A DNA stretch of 64,000 bases from Marmoricola sp. (GCA_025964775.1 JAOPYE010000040.1:1-64000), one strand, 5' to 3'. Shown: positions 1-7,901, numbered from the stretch's first letter. The notes: generated by a model not told the origin, from the letters alone. Made by a program: numbers and translations.

Positions 1-2
1 AG

Positions 3-590
3 CTCTCGATCCACCACGTGCTCACCAAGGGCGTGCCGCCCACCGAGGTGATGGCGACCACCGAGGACGGCGTCGACCTGCTGCCCGCGACGATCGAGCT
101 CGCCCGTGCCGAGGCCGACCTGCTCACCCGGACCGGCCGCGAGTACGTCATCCGGACCGTGGTCGAAGAGCTCGACGACGACTACGACTGGGTCCTGCTC
201 GACTGCCCGCCCTCGCTCGGCGTGCTCACCGTGGCGGCGCTCACGGCAGCGACCGGGGTCCTGATCCCGCTGCAGTGCGAGACGCTCTCGCACCGCGGCG
301 TCGGCCAGCTGCTCGACACCGTCCACGACGTGCGCCGCTTCACCAACCGTGAGCTCGAGGTGTGGGGCGTCCTGCCGACCCTGTACGACGGCCGCACCAC
401 ACACGCGCGCGCCGTACTCGAGACGATCTCGGAGACCTACGACCTCGCGGTGATCGAGCCGGCGATCCCGAAGTCGATCCGGTTCGCCGAGGCTCCCGCG
501 ACAGGCCGGTCGATCCTGACCACCGCCACGTCCACCAAGGGCGCCCAGGCCTACCGCGAGGTTGCTGCCAACCTCCTGCGCAGGGCCTGA
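3..590 (+). CDS. ParA-family ATPase, 5' end outside window
   Basis: C-terminal part of a ParA/MinD-type Walker ATPase. The frame is open from base 3 with no start, so the gene begins upstream and its Walker A motif is not visible. What is visible includes a Walker B-like stretch (DYDWVLLDCPP), then QCETLSHRG and the GVLPTLYDGRT segment typical of chromosome- or plasmid-partitioning ParA proteins. ParA proteins use ATP-dependent DNA binding to segregate or position cargo. No parB follows; a convergent helicase gene begins 10 bp downstream. In mycobacteria a ParA-like gene also sits next to the rhlE-type helicase, so this is probably that chromosomal orphan paralogue and not the oriC-linked parA. 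Confidence 0.9.
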   Translation, partial: LSIHHVLTKGVPPTEVMATTEDGVDLLPATIELARAEADLLTRTGREYVIRTVVEELDDDYDWVLLDCPPSLGVLTVAALTAATGVLIPLQCETLSHRGVGQLLDTVHDVRRFTNRELEVWGVLPTLYDGRTTHARAVLETISETYDLAVIEPAIPKSIRFAEAPATGRSILTTATSTKGAQAYREVAANLLRRA

Positions 591-599
591 GCCGGAGGT

Positions 600-2096
600 T
601 TACTCTGCAGCAGCCTGCTGGGCCGTGCCCGTTGCCGGTCCGTCTCCACCGCGCGTACGCCGACGGTTGCGGTTGCGCGGCGCGCGCGCCGGCTTGTCGC
701 CATCAACAGTCGAAGCCGTCGCGACCGGAGCCACGGCTGCCGGAGCCTCGTTGCGGCCCGACGTCCGTGCCCGACCACCGCCGCTGCGCGAGCCGCTGTC
801 GCGGTTGCCCTCGCGACCGCCACGCCCGCCGCCGCCCTTGCGGTCATCGGTGCGCGGCTGGCGCGGGATGACGACCTGGCCCTCGGGGATGAGGCGTCCC
901 TTGGTGCCGGGCGCGATGCCCATGTCGTGGAAGAAGTGCTCGGAGCTGGAGTACGTCTCCGGCGGGTCCTCGAACGGAAGCTCGAGCGCCTTGTTGATCA
1001 TCTTCCACCGGGCCAGGTCGGCCCAGTCGACGAACGTCACCGCGATGCCGGTGGCGCCGGCGCGGCCGGTACGACCGATCCGGTGGATGTAGGTCTTCTC
1101 GTCCTCGGGGCAGGTGTAGTTGATGACGTGGGTCACGCCGGTGACGTCGATGCCGCGGGCGGCCACGTCGGTGGCCACCAGGACGCGGAGCTTGCCGTCG
1201 CGGAACTTCGCCAGCGCCTTCTCACGAGCGGTCTGGGCCATGTCGCCGTGCAGCGGACTGGCGTCGAAGCCGCGCTCGGTGAGCTCATCCGCGATGCGCT
1301 GCGACTGGCGCTTGGTGCGGGTGAAGATGATCGTCAGGCCCGAGCCCTCGGCCTGCAGGATGCGGCCGATCATCTCGGGCTTGTCCAGGTCGTGGGCCTG
1401 GTAGATGAACTGTGCCGTGGCCGGGACGGTCTGGTTGTCGTAGGACGACTCGGCCCGGATGTTCATCGGGTGGCGCATGTGGGTGCGCGCCAGCGCGACG
1501 ATGGCGCTCGGCATCGTCGCCGAGAACAGCATCGTCTGCCGGGTCTCCGGGGTCTTGGCCAGGAGGCGTTCCACGTCGGGCAGGAAGCCGAGGTCGAGCA
1601 TCTCGTCGGCCTCGTCGAGGACCAGGCTCTTGACGTGGGAGATGTCCAGGGCGCGGCGGTTCATCAGGTCGATGAGGCGACCCGGCGTACCGACGACGAC
1701 CTCGACGCCCGTCTGCAGTGCTTCGAGCTGTGGCTCGTAGGGCACGCCGCCGTACACGGTGAGGACGCGGATGCCGCGGTCCTTGCCGGCGAGCTGGAGG
1801 TCGCTGGACACCTGGAGCGCGAGCTCGCGGGTCGGGGCGACGATCAGGGCCTGCGGCTTGCCGGGCGCCACGAGCTCTTCGTAGTCGGGGTCGTGCGGCG
1901 CGACCGCGCGCTGCAGGACCGGGATGCCGAAGGCCAGCGTCTTGCCGGTACCCGTGCGGGCCTGGCCGATCAGGTCGGTCCCCATCAGGGCGACCGAGAG
2001 GGTCATCTCCTGGATGGCGAAGGGAGTGGTGATGCCGCCGCGCTCGAGCGCGTCGCAAATCTCGGGGAGTACCCCGAGGTCTCGGAAGGTGGTCAG
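600..2096 (-). CDS. DEAD-box ATP-dependent RNA helicase (RhlE-like)
   Basis: Superfamily 2 RNA helicase. Seen: Walker A ARTGTGKT, PTRELA, the DEAD box in LVLDEADEMLD, SAT, a VATDVAARGIDV segment and HRIGRTGRAG, followed by a basic, glycine- and arginine-rich tail like other RNA-binding helicases. The first ATG (2006, giving 468 aa) lies inside the Q-motif region. The frame upstream encodes the expected FRDLGVLPEI and GITTPFAIQEMT, so the protein must start earlier. No ATG, GTG or TTG exists in frame before an upstream TAG near 2238. CTG at 2096 (used here) or CTG at 2180, which follows GGGGA, are candidates. The likely role is RNA unwinding in ribosome assembly or mRNA decay. It converges on parA and is divergent from the MiaE-like gene. 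Confidence 0.88.
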   Translation of the reverse strand: MTTFRDLGVLPEICDALERGGITTPFAIQEMTLSVALMGTDLIGQARTGTGKTLAFGIPVLQRAVAPHDPDYEELVAPGKPQALIVAPTRELALQVSSDLQLAGKDRGIRVLTVYGGVPYEPQLEALQTGVEVVVGTPGRLIDLMNRRALDISHVKSLVLDEADEMLDLGFLPDVERLLAKTPETRQTMLFSATMPSAIVALARTHMRHPMNIRAESSYDNQTVPATAQFIYQAHDLDKPEMIGRILQAEGSGLTIIFTRTKRQSQRIADELTERGFDASPLHGDMAQTAREKALAKFRDGKLRVLVATDVAARGIDVTGVTHVINYTCPEDEKTYIHRIGRTGRAGATGIAVTFVDWADLARWKMINKALELPFEDPPETYSSSEHFFHDMGIAPGTKGRLIPEGQVVIPRQPRTDDRKGGGGRGGREGNRDSGSRSGGGRARTSGRNEAPAAVAPVATASTVDGDKPARAPRNRNRRRTRGGDGPATGTAQQAAAE

Positions 2097-2241
2097 GATC
2101 TTGCCGTTCTGTGTGCTCGAAAATTTCGAGTGGGGCGAAGGTGCGGCTGCCTCCCCGTTCGCCTGAGCGGTGTCGTCCAGGTGTGTTCCCCGGTCGTGTC
2201 CGGGCGCTGACGGGGGCCGTCTACCGGTTCCAGTCTATCGG

Positions 2242-2247
2242 TACGCT
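2242..2247 (+). promoter_or_regulatory. -10 element, leaderless start of MiaE-like gene
   Basis: TACGCT lies 6 nt before the ATG at 2254, the TANNNT-to-start spacing expected for a leaderless actinobacterial transcript. There is no Shine-Dalgarno sequence before this ATG, which supports the reading. Confidence 0.5.
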
Positions 2248-2253
2248 CCCCGT

Positions 2254-2979
2254 ATGACCGAAATCGCCGATTCGACGCCCACGCCCGCTCGCGAGGCCGA
2301 CGTTCCGGTGGCCTTCCAGGACCCCGGGTACCGGGCGGCCGTCGTGGACCTCCTCGGGGCCATCGCGTACGGCGAGATCTCGGCGTTCGAGCGCCTGGCC
2401 GAGGACGCGAAACTGGCGCCGACGCTCGCCGACAAGCTCGCACTGGGCAAGATGGCGACGGTCCAGTTCAACCACGTCGAGCCCCTGATCGCCCGGATCG
2501 CAGCTCTTGGCTCCGAGCCGATGGACGCGATGGAGCCGTTCGTCGTGCCCTTCGACGCCTTCCACGCCAAGACCGCGCCGAGCAACTGGCTCGAGGGCCT
2601 GATCAAGGCCTACGTGGGCGACGGGCTGGCGGCCGACTTCTACCGCGAGGTGGCAGCGTTCCTCGACGCCGACACCCGCGACCTGATCATCACGTCACTG
2701 GCCGACGCCGGGCACTCGGCGTTCGTCGTCGAGCGCGTCGGTGAGGCGATCGCCGCCGATCCGCGGGTCGGGGGAGCGCTGGCGCTCTGGGGCCGCCGGT
2801 TGATGGGCGAGGCGCTCTCGCAGGCCCAGCGCGTCGCCGCCGAGCGTGACTCGCTGGCAGCGCTGCTTGCCGGAGGCGTCGACCGCCCCGGCCTGGACCT
2901 GGCCGCGCTCGGACGGATGTTCAGCCGGTTGACCGAGAACCACGCGCACCGGATGGCCGAGCTGCACCTCAGCTCCTGA
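2254..2979 (+). CDS. Ferritin-like fold protein, MiaE-like (tRNA hydroxylase family)
   Basis: A 241-aa, mostly helical protein resembling the actinobacterial MiaE_2/ferritin-like family, related to tRNA-(ms2io6A)-hydroxylase. Seen: Glu- and His-bearing helices (YGEISAFERLAEDA, QFNHVEPL, a late NHAHRMAEL) that could provide carboxylate and histidine ligands for a di-iron site. Enzymatic activity has not been established for this actinobacterial branch as far as I know. The ATG at 2254 is chosen over longer in-frame starts because a TACGCT -10 box sits 6 nt upstream. It is divergent from the helicase gene, and its 3' end overlaps the convergent DUF3107 gene by 11 bp. The same set (helicase, MiaE-like, DUF3107, TetR, MoeZ) is conserved in mycobacteria. 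Confidence 0.85.
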   Translation: MTEIADSTPTPAREADVPVAFQDPGYRAAVVDLLGAIAYGEISAFERLAEDAKLAPTLADKLALGKMATVQFNHVEPLIARIAALGSEPMDAMEPFVVPFDAFHAKTAPSNWLEGLIKAYVGDGLAADFYREVAAFLDADTRDLIITSLADAGHSAFVVERVGEAIAADPRVGGALALWGRRLMGEALSQAQRVAAERDSLAALLAGGVDRPGLDLAALGRMFSRLTENHAHRMAELHLSS

Positions 2980-3190
2980 AGCCGACCTGCCCAGCGGTGC
3001 TCGTCGAGATCTCGATGTAGGCGAGCTTCTCGGCCGGTACGACGATCCGGCGTCCCTTCACGTCGGTGAGGGACAGCAGCCCACCGTCGCCGAGCGCCTT
3101 GTTCACCAGCTTCTCGACCGCGTCGGCGTCGAGCGCGGTGTCGACGGTCAGTTCGCGGTTGGCGTGGGTCACGCCGATCTTGACCTCCAT
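2969..3190 (-). CDS. DUF3107 family protein
   Basis: A 73-aa protein beginning MEVKIGVTHANREL and containing VKGRRIVVPAEKLAYIEI, clear hallmarks of actinobacterial DUF3107 (mycobacterial TB9.4 type). The function is unknown. Start: the ATG at 3190 is preceded by AGGAGG about 10 nt upstream; longer in-frame starts lack this. It lies just downstream of, and on the same strand as, the TetR regulator, with a 55-bp gap, so the two may be co-transcribed. It overlaps the convergent MiaE-like gene at its 3' end. Confidence 0.9.
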   Translation of the reverse strand: MEVKIGVTHANRELTVDTALDADAVEKLVNKALGDGGLLSLTDVKGRRIVVPAEKLAYIEISTSTAGQVGFRS

Positions 3191-3245
3191 GCGGAGGACC
3201 TCCTGTGTTGTGGTGCGGTGGATGCTGCTGGGTGGCGCGACCGGA

Positions 3246-3914
3246 TCAGGCAGGCTCGTCGGCTCGCGGATAACCGCGGATGCCACGCCAGGCGAGCCCG
3301 GCGACGAGGCTGGCCGCATCGATCTGGCCGAGGCTGCCCTCCTCGATGGTGCCAGCGCTGGTCAAACGGTCCTGCAGCCAGAACCGGGCACTGACCTGTC
3401 CCATTCCCACCAGCGCCACGGCCAGCAGCCTCGACGCCTCGCCCGGCAGGCCGGTGTCGTCGCGGATCACGTGGGCGATCAGGTCGGCACATTCGGAGGT
3501 GACCCGGTCGATGCGCTCGCGCACCGCCGGCTCGTTGGTCAGGTCGGACTCGAAGACCAGCCGGAACTCGCCCTGGTCGCTCGCGACGTAGGTGTAGAAC
3601 GCCTGCATCGTGGCTGCGACGCGCTGCTTGTTGTCGTCGGTCGACTCCAGCGCGACCCGGGTGCCGTCGATGACCTTGTCGACGGCCTGGTCCAGCAGCG
3701 CCAGGTACAGGTCGAGCTTGCCGGGGAAGTGCTGGTAGAGCACCGGCTTGGAGACGCCGGCCCGTTCGGCGATGTCGTCCATGGCGGCGGCGTGGTAGCC
3801 CTGGGCCACGAACACCTCGAGCGCCGATTCGAGCAGCTGGGCACGGCGGGCACGGCGCGGCAGGCGAGCGCCGCGGGGCGCGGGCTGGTCGCCGGTGGTC
3901 GCCGGGGTGCTCAA
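3246..3914 (-). CDS. TetR/AcrR family transcriptional regulator
   Basis: A 222-aa repressor-type protein. The N-terminal helix-turn-helix reads ALEVFVAQGYHAAAMDDIAERAGVSK, followed by PVLYQHFPGKLDLY, the standard TetR DNA-recognition region at about residues 27-70. The C-terminal helical ligand domain is divergent and its ligand cannot be predicted. The start is a TTG at 3914 with GGAGG about 10 nt upstream; no better in-frame ATG or GTG exists near the HTH. The same frame stays open far upstream, antisense to moeZ, but that part is a shadow. It is divergent from moeZ across a 249-bp intergenic region where its operator would be expected; I see no convincing palindrome there. Confidence 0.92.
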   Translation of the reverse strand: MSTPATTGDQPAPRGARLPRRARRAQLLESALEVFVAQGYHAAAMDDIAERAGVSKPVLYQHFPGKLDLYLALLDQAVDKVIDGTRVALESTDDNKQRVAATMQAFYTYVASDQGEFRLVFESDLTNEPAVRERIDRVTSECADLIAHVIRDDTGLPGEASRLLAVALVGMGQVSARFWLQDRLTSAGTIEEGSLGQIDAASLVAGLAWRGIRGYPRADEPA

Positions 3915-4163
3915 CGCGTGGCCTCCGTGGTCGGGTCTATGTCGTGCTCCGGGGTCCGACGGATGTCGTGACCGATCTGGGCGGGAGCCTACTCTGCGCG
4001 CGAGGGCTGGTCCGAGGACGCCGCCGGGTTCCAGATGGCGGACCCGCCCGGTGTTGTCGCGTGATCGAGGGGAACACTGGAGCCTTCGGAGATGTTCTGC
4101 CCTCGTCCGTGTCACCAGATCCACCGAGATGTTGAACGCCCAGAAGTCGCACCGAGGAGTGTC

Positions 4164-5363
4164 GTGTCCCTGCCCGCCCTGGTCGAGCCAGCCGCTGAGC
4201 TGAGCATCGACGAAGTACGCCGTTACAGCCGCCACCTGATCATCCCCGACGTGGGCATGACCGGGCAGAAGCGGCTCAAGAACGCCAAGGTGCTGGTGAT
4301 CGGCGCCGGCGGTCTCGGCAGTCCGGCGCTGCTCTACCTGGCCGCGGCCGGCGTCGGCACCCTGGGCATCGCCGAGTTCGACACCGTCGACGAGTCCAAC
4401 CTCCAGCGCCAGGTCATCCACGGCGTCAGCGACATCGACAAGCCGAAGGGCCAGTCGGCCAAGGAGTCGATCGCCGAGATCAACCCGTACGTCACGGTGG
4501 TCCTGCACACCGAGCGCCTGGACAACGACAACGTGTTCGACGTCTTCCGCGGCTACGACCTGATCGTCGACGGCACCGACAACTTCGCGACGCGCTACAT
4601 GGTCAACGACGCGGCGTACTTCCTGAAGATCCCCTACGTCTGGGGCTCGATCTACCGGTTCGACGGACAGGCATCCGTCTTCGCGCCCTCGATGGTCGAC
4701 GACGCGCCGTGCTACCGCTGCCTGTACCCCGAGCCCCCGCCGCCCGGCATGGTCCCGAGCTGTGCCGAGGGCGGCGTGCTCGGCGTGCTCTGCGCCAGCA
4801 TCGGCTCGATCCAGGTCAACGAGGCCATCAAGCTGCTCACCGGCATCGGCGACCCGCTCGTCGGCAAGCTCATGATCTATGACGCCCTCGAGATGGAGTA
4901 CCGCAAGCTGAAGGTCCGCAAGGACCCGAACTGCGCGCTCTGCGGCGAGCACGCCACGGTGACCGAGCTGATCGACTACGAGACCTTCTGCGGCGCGATC
5001 AGCGAGGACGCGGCCGAGGCTGCGGCCGACGCCACCATCTCGGTCGTGACCCTGGAGCACATGCTCAAGGAGCGCGAGGAGGGCACCCGTGACTTCGTGC
5101 TCATCGACGTCCGCGAGCCGAACGAGTTCGAGATCAACCGGATCCCGGGCTCGGTGCTGATCCCGAAGGGCGACTTCCTCAACGGGAGCGCACTCGAGCA
5201 GCTCCCGTCGGACAAACCGATCGTCCTCCACTGCAAGAGCGGGGTCCGCTCGGCCGAGTGCCTCGCCATCGTGAAGGGTGCCGGGTACGCCGACGCCGTG
5301 CACGTGGGCGGTGGCGTCGTCGCCTGGGTGAACCAGATTGACCCCTCGCAGCCGACATACTGA
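4164..5363 (+). CDS. moeZ: Adenylyltransferase/sulfurtransferase MoeZ
   Basis: A 399-aa, two-domain protein. The N-terminal E1-like ThiF/MoeB domain has the nucleotide motif GAGGLGSPAL (about residues 52-61) and two CxxC zinc pairs (CYRC and CALC). The C-terminal rhodanese domain carries the active-site loop HCKSGVRS. This architecture activates the C-terminal glycine of sulfur-carrier proteins (MoaD, CysO and similar) by adenylation and then transfers sulfur, serving molybdopterin, cysteine and thio-cofactor synthesis. GTG at 4164 follows GAGGAG and gives the canonical N-terminus. A strong hairpin terminator follows. moaE lies elsewhere in the window (36,714), consistent with a complete molybdopterin pathway in the genome. 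Confidence 0.95.
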   Translation: MSLPALVEPAAELSIDEVRRYSRHLIIPDVGMTGQKRLKNAKVLVIGAGGLGSPALLYLAAAGVGTLGIAEFDTVDESNLQRQVIHGVSDIDKPKGQSAKESIAEINPYVTVVLHTERLDNDNVFDVFRGYDLIVDGTDNFATRYMVNDAAYFLKIPYVWGSIYRFDGQASVFAPSMVDDAPCYRCLYPEPPPPGMVPSCAEGGVLGVLCASIGSIQVNEAIKLLTGIGDPLVGKLMIYDALEMEYRKLKVRKDPNCALCGEHATVTELIDYETFCGAISEDAAEAAADATISVVTLEHMLKEREEGTRDFVLIDVREPNEFEINRIPGSVLIPKGDFLNGSALEQLPSDKPIVLHCKSGVRSAECLAIVKGAGYADAVHVGGGVVAWVNQIDPSQPTY

Positions 5364-5381
5364 CCGGCACCAGCAACTCGC

Positions 5382-5418
5382 ACAGCGCCCGGCCTCGTGA
5401 CCTGAGGGCGGGCGCTGT
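5382..5418 (+). terminator. Intrinsic terminator after moeZ
   Basis: A perfect 10-bp inverted repeat (ACAGCGCCCG, 5382-5391, with CGGGCGCTGT, 5409-5418), 17-nt loop, followed by a short T-containing tail (CGTTGTTC). It lies 18 bp after the moeZ stop codon. Confidence 0.7.
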
Positions 5419-5458
5419 CGTTGTTCAGGACCTCACCACGTTGACGGGGGTCTTCCGC

Positions 5459-6303
5459 ATGTCTGCCCTGCCCAAACGCCTGATGGCCGCCCTCGGGGTT
5501 CTTCCACTCGTGCTCGTGGTGCTGGCGGCGGCGCCCACTGACGCCGCTCGCGCCTGGGCGCCGGAGGCGACCGCGACGATCACGCCGGGCGTCCAGATGT
5601 ACACCGGGGACGCCCAGTGCACCGGCAACTTCGTGTTCCGCGACCGGGCCGGGCACGTCTACGTCGGGTACGCCGCGCACTGTGCCGGCCGTGGCCAGGA
5701 CACCGACACCAACGGCTGCACAACCCCGACCAACCCGGTCGGGACCAAGGTCGACTTCGTCACCGGGGGCAACTTCCTCTTCGCGGGCACCACGGTCGGA
5801 ACCGGGCGCTTGGCCTACACCTCGTGGGGCACGATGCAGCGGTTGAAGACCCGGAACGCGAACCGTTGCGCGTACAACGACTTCGCGCTGGTGCGGGTGG
5901 ACCGGGCCAGCGTCTGGAAGGTCAACCCCACAGTCCCTGGCTTCGGGGGCCGAGCGGTGTCGCTCCACTGCTGTCGGCAGGTGCGCCGGTCTACACGGTC
6001 GGCAGCTCGTCGCTGCGCGGATCGAGCGCGCAGAAGACCGGAAACGTCCTGGCCCGTGTCGGTGGCGGGCTGGCCTACTCGGTCAACACCAGCAACCCGG
6101 GGATCCCCGGAGACTCCGGCAGCGGCTTCATGGACTCGTTCGGCCGGGTTGCCGGCGTGCTGTCGACGATCAACATCGGGCTCAGCCTGACGCCGGTCTC
6201 CAACACGATGGGCAACCTGGGAGCCGAGCTCGCGTGGGCCCAGAAGTACTCCGGGATCAGGGGCCTCCGGCTGGTCCGCGGGACGCGGGCCTTCAGGCCC
6301 TAG
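5459..6303 (+). pseudogene. Secreted trypsin-like serine protease, single-base frameshift
   Basis: The N-terminus from ATG 5459 is a signal peptide (basic SALPKRL, hydrophobic core, AAPTDAARA cleavage region). A chymotrypsin-fold domain follows, with His in GYAAHCAG and Asp in YNDFALVRVD. The frame is then lost at the G5 run 5945-5949. The +1-shifted frame continues with PSGVAPLLSAGAPVYTVG and the nucleophile motif GIPGDSGSGF, ending at 6303. A sixth G would restore one ORF of about 281 aa with a full His-Asp-Ser triad. Without it the protein ends in unrelated sequence lacking the serine. The cause may be sequencing error, real decay or slippage. A TTG at 5441 in the same frame is a less likely start. 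Confidence 0.85.
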
Positions 6304-6306
6304 GCT
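6301..6306 (+). promoter_or_regulatory. -10 element, leaderless start of Atl-like gene
   Basis: TAGGCT overlaps the stop codon of the protease frame and lies exactly 6 nt before the GTG at 6313, matching the recurring leaderless-start spacing in this window. Confidence 0.45.
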
Positions 6307-6312
6307 CGGCGG

Positions 6313-6678
6313 GTGGCAGAGCCTGACTTCGAGGACTACGCCGAGCAGGTGCTGCTGATCGTCGAGCAGATCCCGCGCGGTCGGGTGACGACGTACGGGC
6401 TCATCGCCGAGGTGCTCCACGACGCGCTGGGTCGCGGCGGACCGCGGACCGTCGCCGGGGTCATGGCCCGGGACGGCGCGTCGGTGACCTGGTGGCGGGT
6501 GGTCCGCGCCGATGGTTCGCTGCCCGAGGCACTGGCCGTCGAAGCCCGTCAGGAGTACCTCGGCGAAGGAACACCGCTGCGTCCGTCAGGTGCTGTCGAC
6601 CTCACCACGGCGATCTGGCTGCCGCCGATGGTGCCGCCGGCAATCCACAGCCTCGAGCCCGGATCGGTGGACAACTAG
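6313..6678 (+). CDS. Alkyltransferase-like (Atl) DNA-binding protein, MGMT family
   Basis: A 121-aa protein with the winged-helix DNA-binding part of O6-alkylguanine-DNA alkyltransferases: IPRGRVTTYGLIAEVL, then GGPRTVAGVMARDG and TWWRVVRADGSLP. In true MGMT the active site is PCHRV; here that position is WWRV, so the acceptor cysteine is replaced by tryptophan. This marks the Atl subfamily, which binds O6-alkylguanine lesions without repairing them and hands them to nucleotide excision repair. GTG at 6313 is supported by a -10 box 6 nt upstream. It lies upstream of the AdnAB helicase-nuclease genes, as the related gene does in mycobacteria from memory. Confidence 0.9.
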   Translation: MAEPDFEDYAEQVLLIVEQIPRGRVTTYGLIAEVLHDALGRGGPRTVAGVMARDGASVTWWRVVRADGSLPEALAVEARQEYLGEGTPLRPSGAVDLTTAIWLPPMVPPAIHSLEPGSVDN

Positions 6679-6731
6679 GCCTTGCCTGTGGACAGAGATG
6701 CCGTATCTGTGGAGGACACGCCGAACAACGA

Positions 6732-6759
6732 GAATTCCCCGAAATAGTTGGGGAAATTC
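6732..6759 (+). promoter_or_regulatory. AT-rich imperfect inverted repeat, possible operator
   Basis: GAATTCCCC (6732-6740) faces GGGGAAATTC (6750-6759), nearly self-complementary with one bulged A. It is unusually AT-rich for this genome and lies just upstream of a possible -35/-10 (TTGCGC 6762-6767; TACAAC 6786-6791) of the structured-RNA candidate. It could be a regulator site or the end of the preceding transcript. Confidence 0.3.
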
Positions 6760-6797
6760 CCTTGCGCAGGGGGAGTCGAGGGGCATACAACTTGCTC

Positions 6798-6976
6798 ACG
6801 CGATCCCTTCGGGGAGAGTTGATCGGCTCGGAGACGAGGATCCATCCGGCGGGGCAACCCGCCGCTTCGGCAGTGATGTGTCGAAGGGTTTCTCGAGGAG
6901 GAGCAGGTCGATCGGAGGCATCACCCGAGGATCAATCGAAGGCCCCGTGCAACTCATACTTGGACGGGGCCTTCAC
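6798..6976 (+). ncRNA. Candidate structured non-coding RNA
   Basis: This 338-bp gap has no convincing ORF but several nested stems. Seen: CCC-TTCG-GGG (6805-6814, a UUCG tetraloop); CGGCGGG-GCAA-CCCGCCG (6847-6864, a GNRA tetraloop on a 7-bp stem); and a long-range closing helix in which TTGATC plus CTCGG (6819-6831, two-base bulge) pairs with CCGAGGATCAA (6925-6935). A strong terminator hairpin ends it at 6939-6973. I do not recognise the family: it lacks tmRNA and RNase P signatures and the C-rich loops of 6C RNA. It could be a small RNA, a 6S/Ms1-like RNA or a leader of the esterase gene. Confidence 0.45.
6939..6973 (+). terminator. Intrinsic terminator, 10-bp stem
   Basis: AAGGCCCCGT (6939-6948) pairs perfectly with ACGGGGCCTT (6964-6973) across a 15-nt AU-rich loop, followed by CACCTTTCCC. 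It ends whatever transcript crosses 6680-6940 and precedes the esterase promoter. Confidence 0.65.
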
Positions 6977-7004
6977 CTTTCCCGGAACTCCCCGGACGGT
7001 GCGC

Positions 7005-7010
7005 TAGCGT
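7005..7010 (+). promoter_or_regulatory. -10 element, leaderless start of esterase gene
   Basis: TAGCGT lies 6 nt before ATG 7017 and there is no Shine-Dalgarno sequence, so transcription probably starts at the ATG. Confidence 0.5.
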
Positions 7011-7016
7011 CCCCGC

Positions 7017-7901
7017 ATGGCCGCCCTGTCCCGTCGTGCTCTGCTCCTCGGTGGTTCCGGGGCAGTTGCCGTGAGCGCGGTCGGGGTCGGCGGCCTCCTG
7101 GTCGAGCACGACGTGCTCCCGGGCCGCGTTCGGCTCGACAAGCTGCTCGGTCTCGACGGCGCCTCGGCGCCGATCCCTGATGTCACGCCGGGCGCCCGGT
7201 ACGACGGCTCGTTCACCTCGGCGGCTCGTCGGGGAGCGCAGACGGCATGGTCGCTGTCGGTGCCTCCCGGTGTCGCATCAGCGGGCCTGCCGCTGCTGGT
7301 GTGCCTGCACGGCGCCGGAGGGGACCATCGCGCGGCGTTCGACGATCTCGGGATCGACCGGTTCCTGGCGCAGGCGACCGCGGCAGGGGTGCCGCCGTTC
7401 GCGGTGGCCTCGGTCGACGGCGGCGAGCACAGCTACTGGCATCCGCGCGCCGACGGCAGCGATGCCGGGGCGATGGTGACCGACGAACTGATTCCGTTGC
7501 TGCGCAAGAAGCTCGGCCTGGGTGCGCGGTGCGGGCTGTACGGCTGGTCGATGGGCGGGTTCGGCGCCCTGCGACTGGCGATGCGCGGCGCCGGCGCCGC
7601 TGCGGTCGTCGCGTGCAGCCCGGCCCTGTTCACGTCGTACCCGAGTTCGGCGCCGGGTGCCTTCGACGATGAGGCCGACTTCCGGCGCCAGGGCCTGCAC
7701 GATCAGGGAGCACTGTTCCCCCACGTTCCGGTGCGCATCGACATCGGCAGGGGAGACCCGTTCTACGTCGCCGTCCGTGACTTCGTCGCGCAGATGTCTC
7801 CTGCTCCTGCCGGCGGCTTCGAGGCCGGCGACCACACCGACGGGTACTGGCGCCGGATGCTGCCCGACCAGCTCGCCTTCGTCGGCAGCCATCTCGCCTG
7901 A
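7017..7901 (+). CDS. Secreted alpha/beta-hydrolase (esterase D / antigen 85-like)
   Basis: A 294-aa predicted exported hydrolase. Residues 5-12 (SRRALLLG) followed by a hydrophobic stretch look like a twin-arginine signal. The domain has CLHGAGGDHR (oxyanion region), the nucleophile elbow GWSMGG (Ser at about residue 181), an acidic residue in RIDIGRGDP and His in AGDHTDGYW, giving a plausible Ser-Asp-His triad. This fold covers carboxylesterases and mycolyl- or acyl-transferases; the substrate cannot be told from sequence. It has its own leaderless promoter and stands between the RNA candidate and adnA, 42 bp upstream of adnA. Confidence 0.85.
   Translation: MAALSRRALLLGGSGAVAVSAVGVGGLLVEHDVLPGRVRLDKLLGLDGASAPIPDVTPGARYDGSFTSAARRGAQTAWSLSVPPGVASAGLPLLVCLHGAGGDHRAAFDDLGIDRFLAQATAAGVPPFAVASVDGGEHSYWHPRADGSDAGAMVTDELIPLLRKKLGLGARCGLYGWSMGGFGALRLAMRGAGAAAVVACSPALFTSYPSSAPGAFDDEADFRRQGLHDQGALFPHVPVRIDIGRGDPFYVAVRDFVAQMSPAPAGGFEAGDHTDGYWRRMLPDQLAFVGSHLA

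Noticed and set aside
600-2006. Calling the helicase a pseudogene because the ATG falls inside the Q-motif
   Set aside because: The frame stays open through the Q-motif, so a non-ATG start explains it; no internal stop or frameshift is seen.
3246-5303. 685-aa minus-strand frame through moeZ
   Set aside because: Only the last 222 codons are the TetR gene; the upstream part is antisense to moeZ.
6798-6976. tmRNA, RNase P RNA or 6C RNA
   Set aside because: No tag-peptide frame, no RNase P core signature and no C-rich hairpin loops.
6492-7180. Overlapping plus-strand ORFs through the RNA candidate
   Set aside because: They overlap the Atl and esterase genes in other frames, have Arg/Gly/Pro-rich shadow composition and no ribosome sites.
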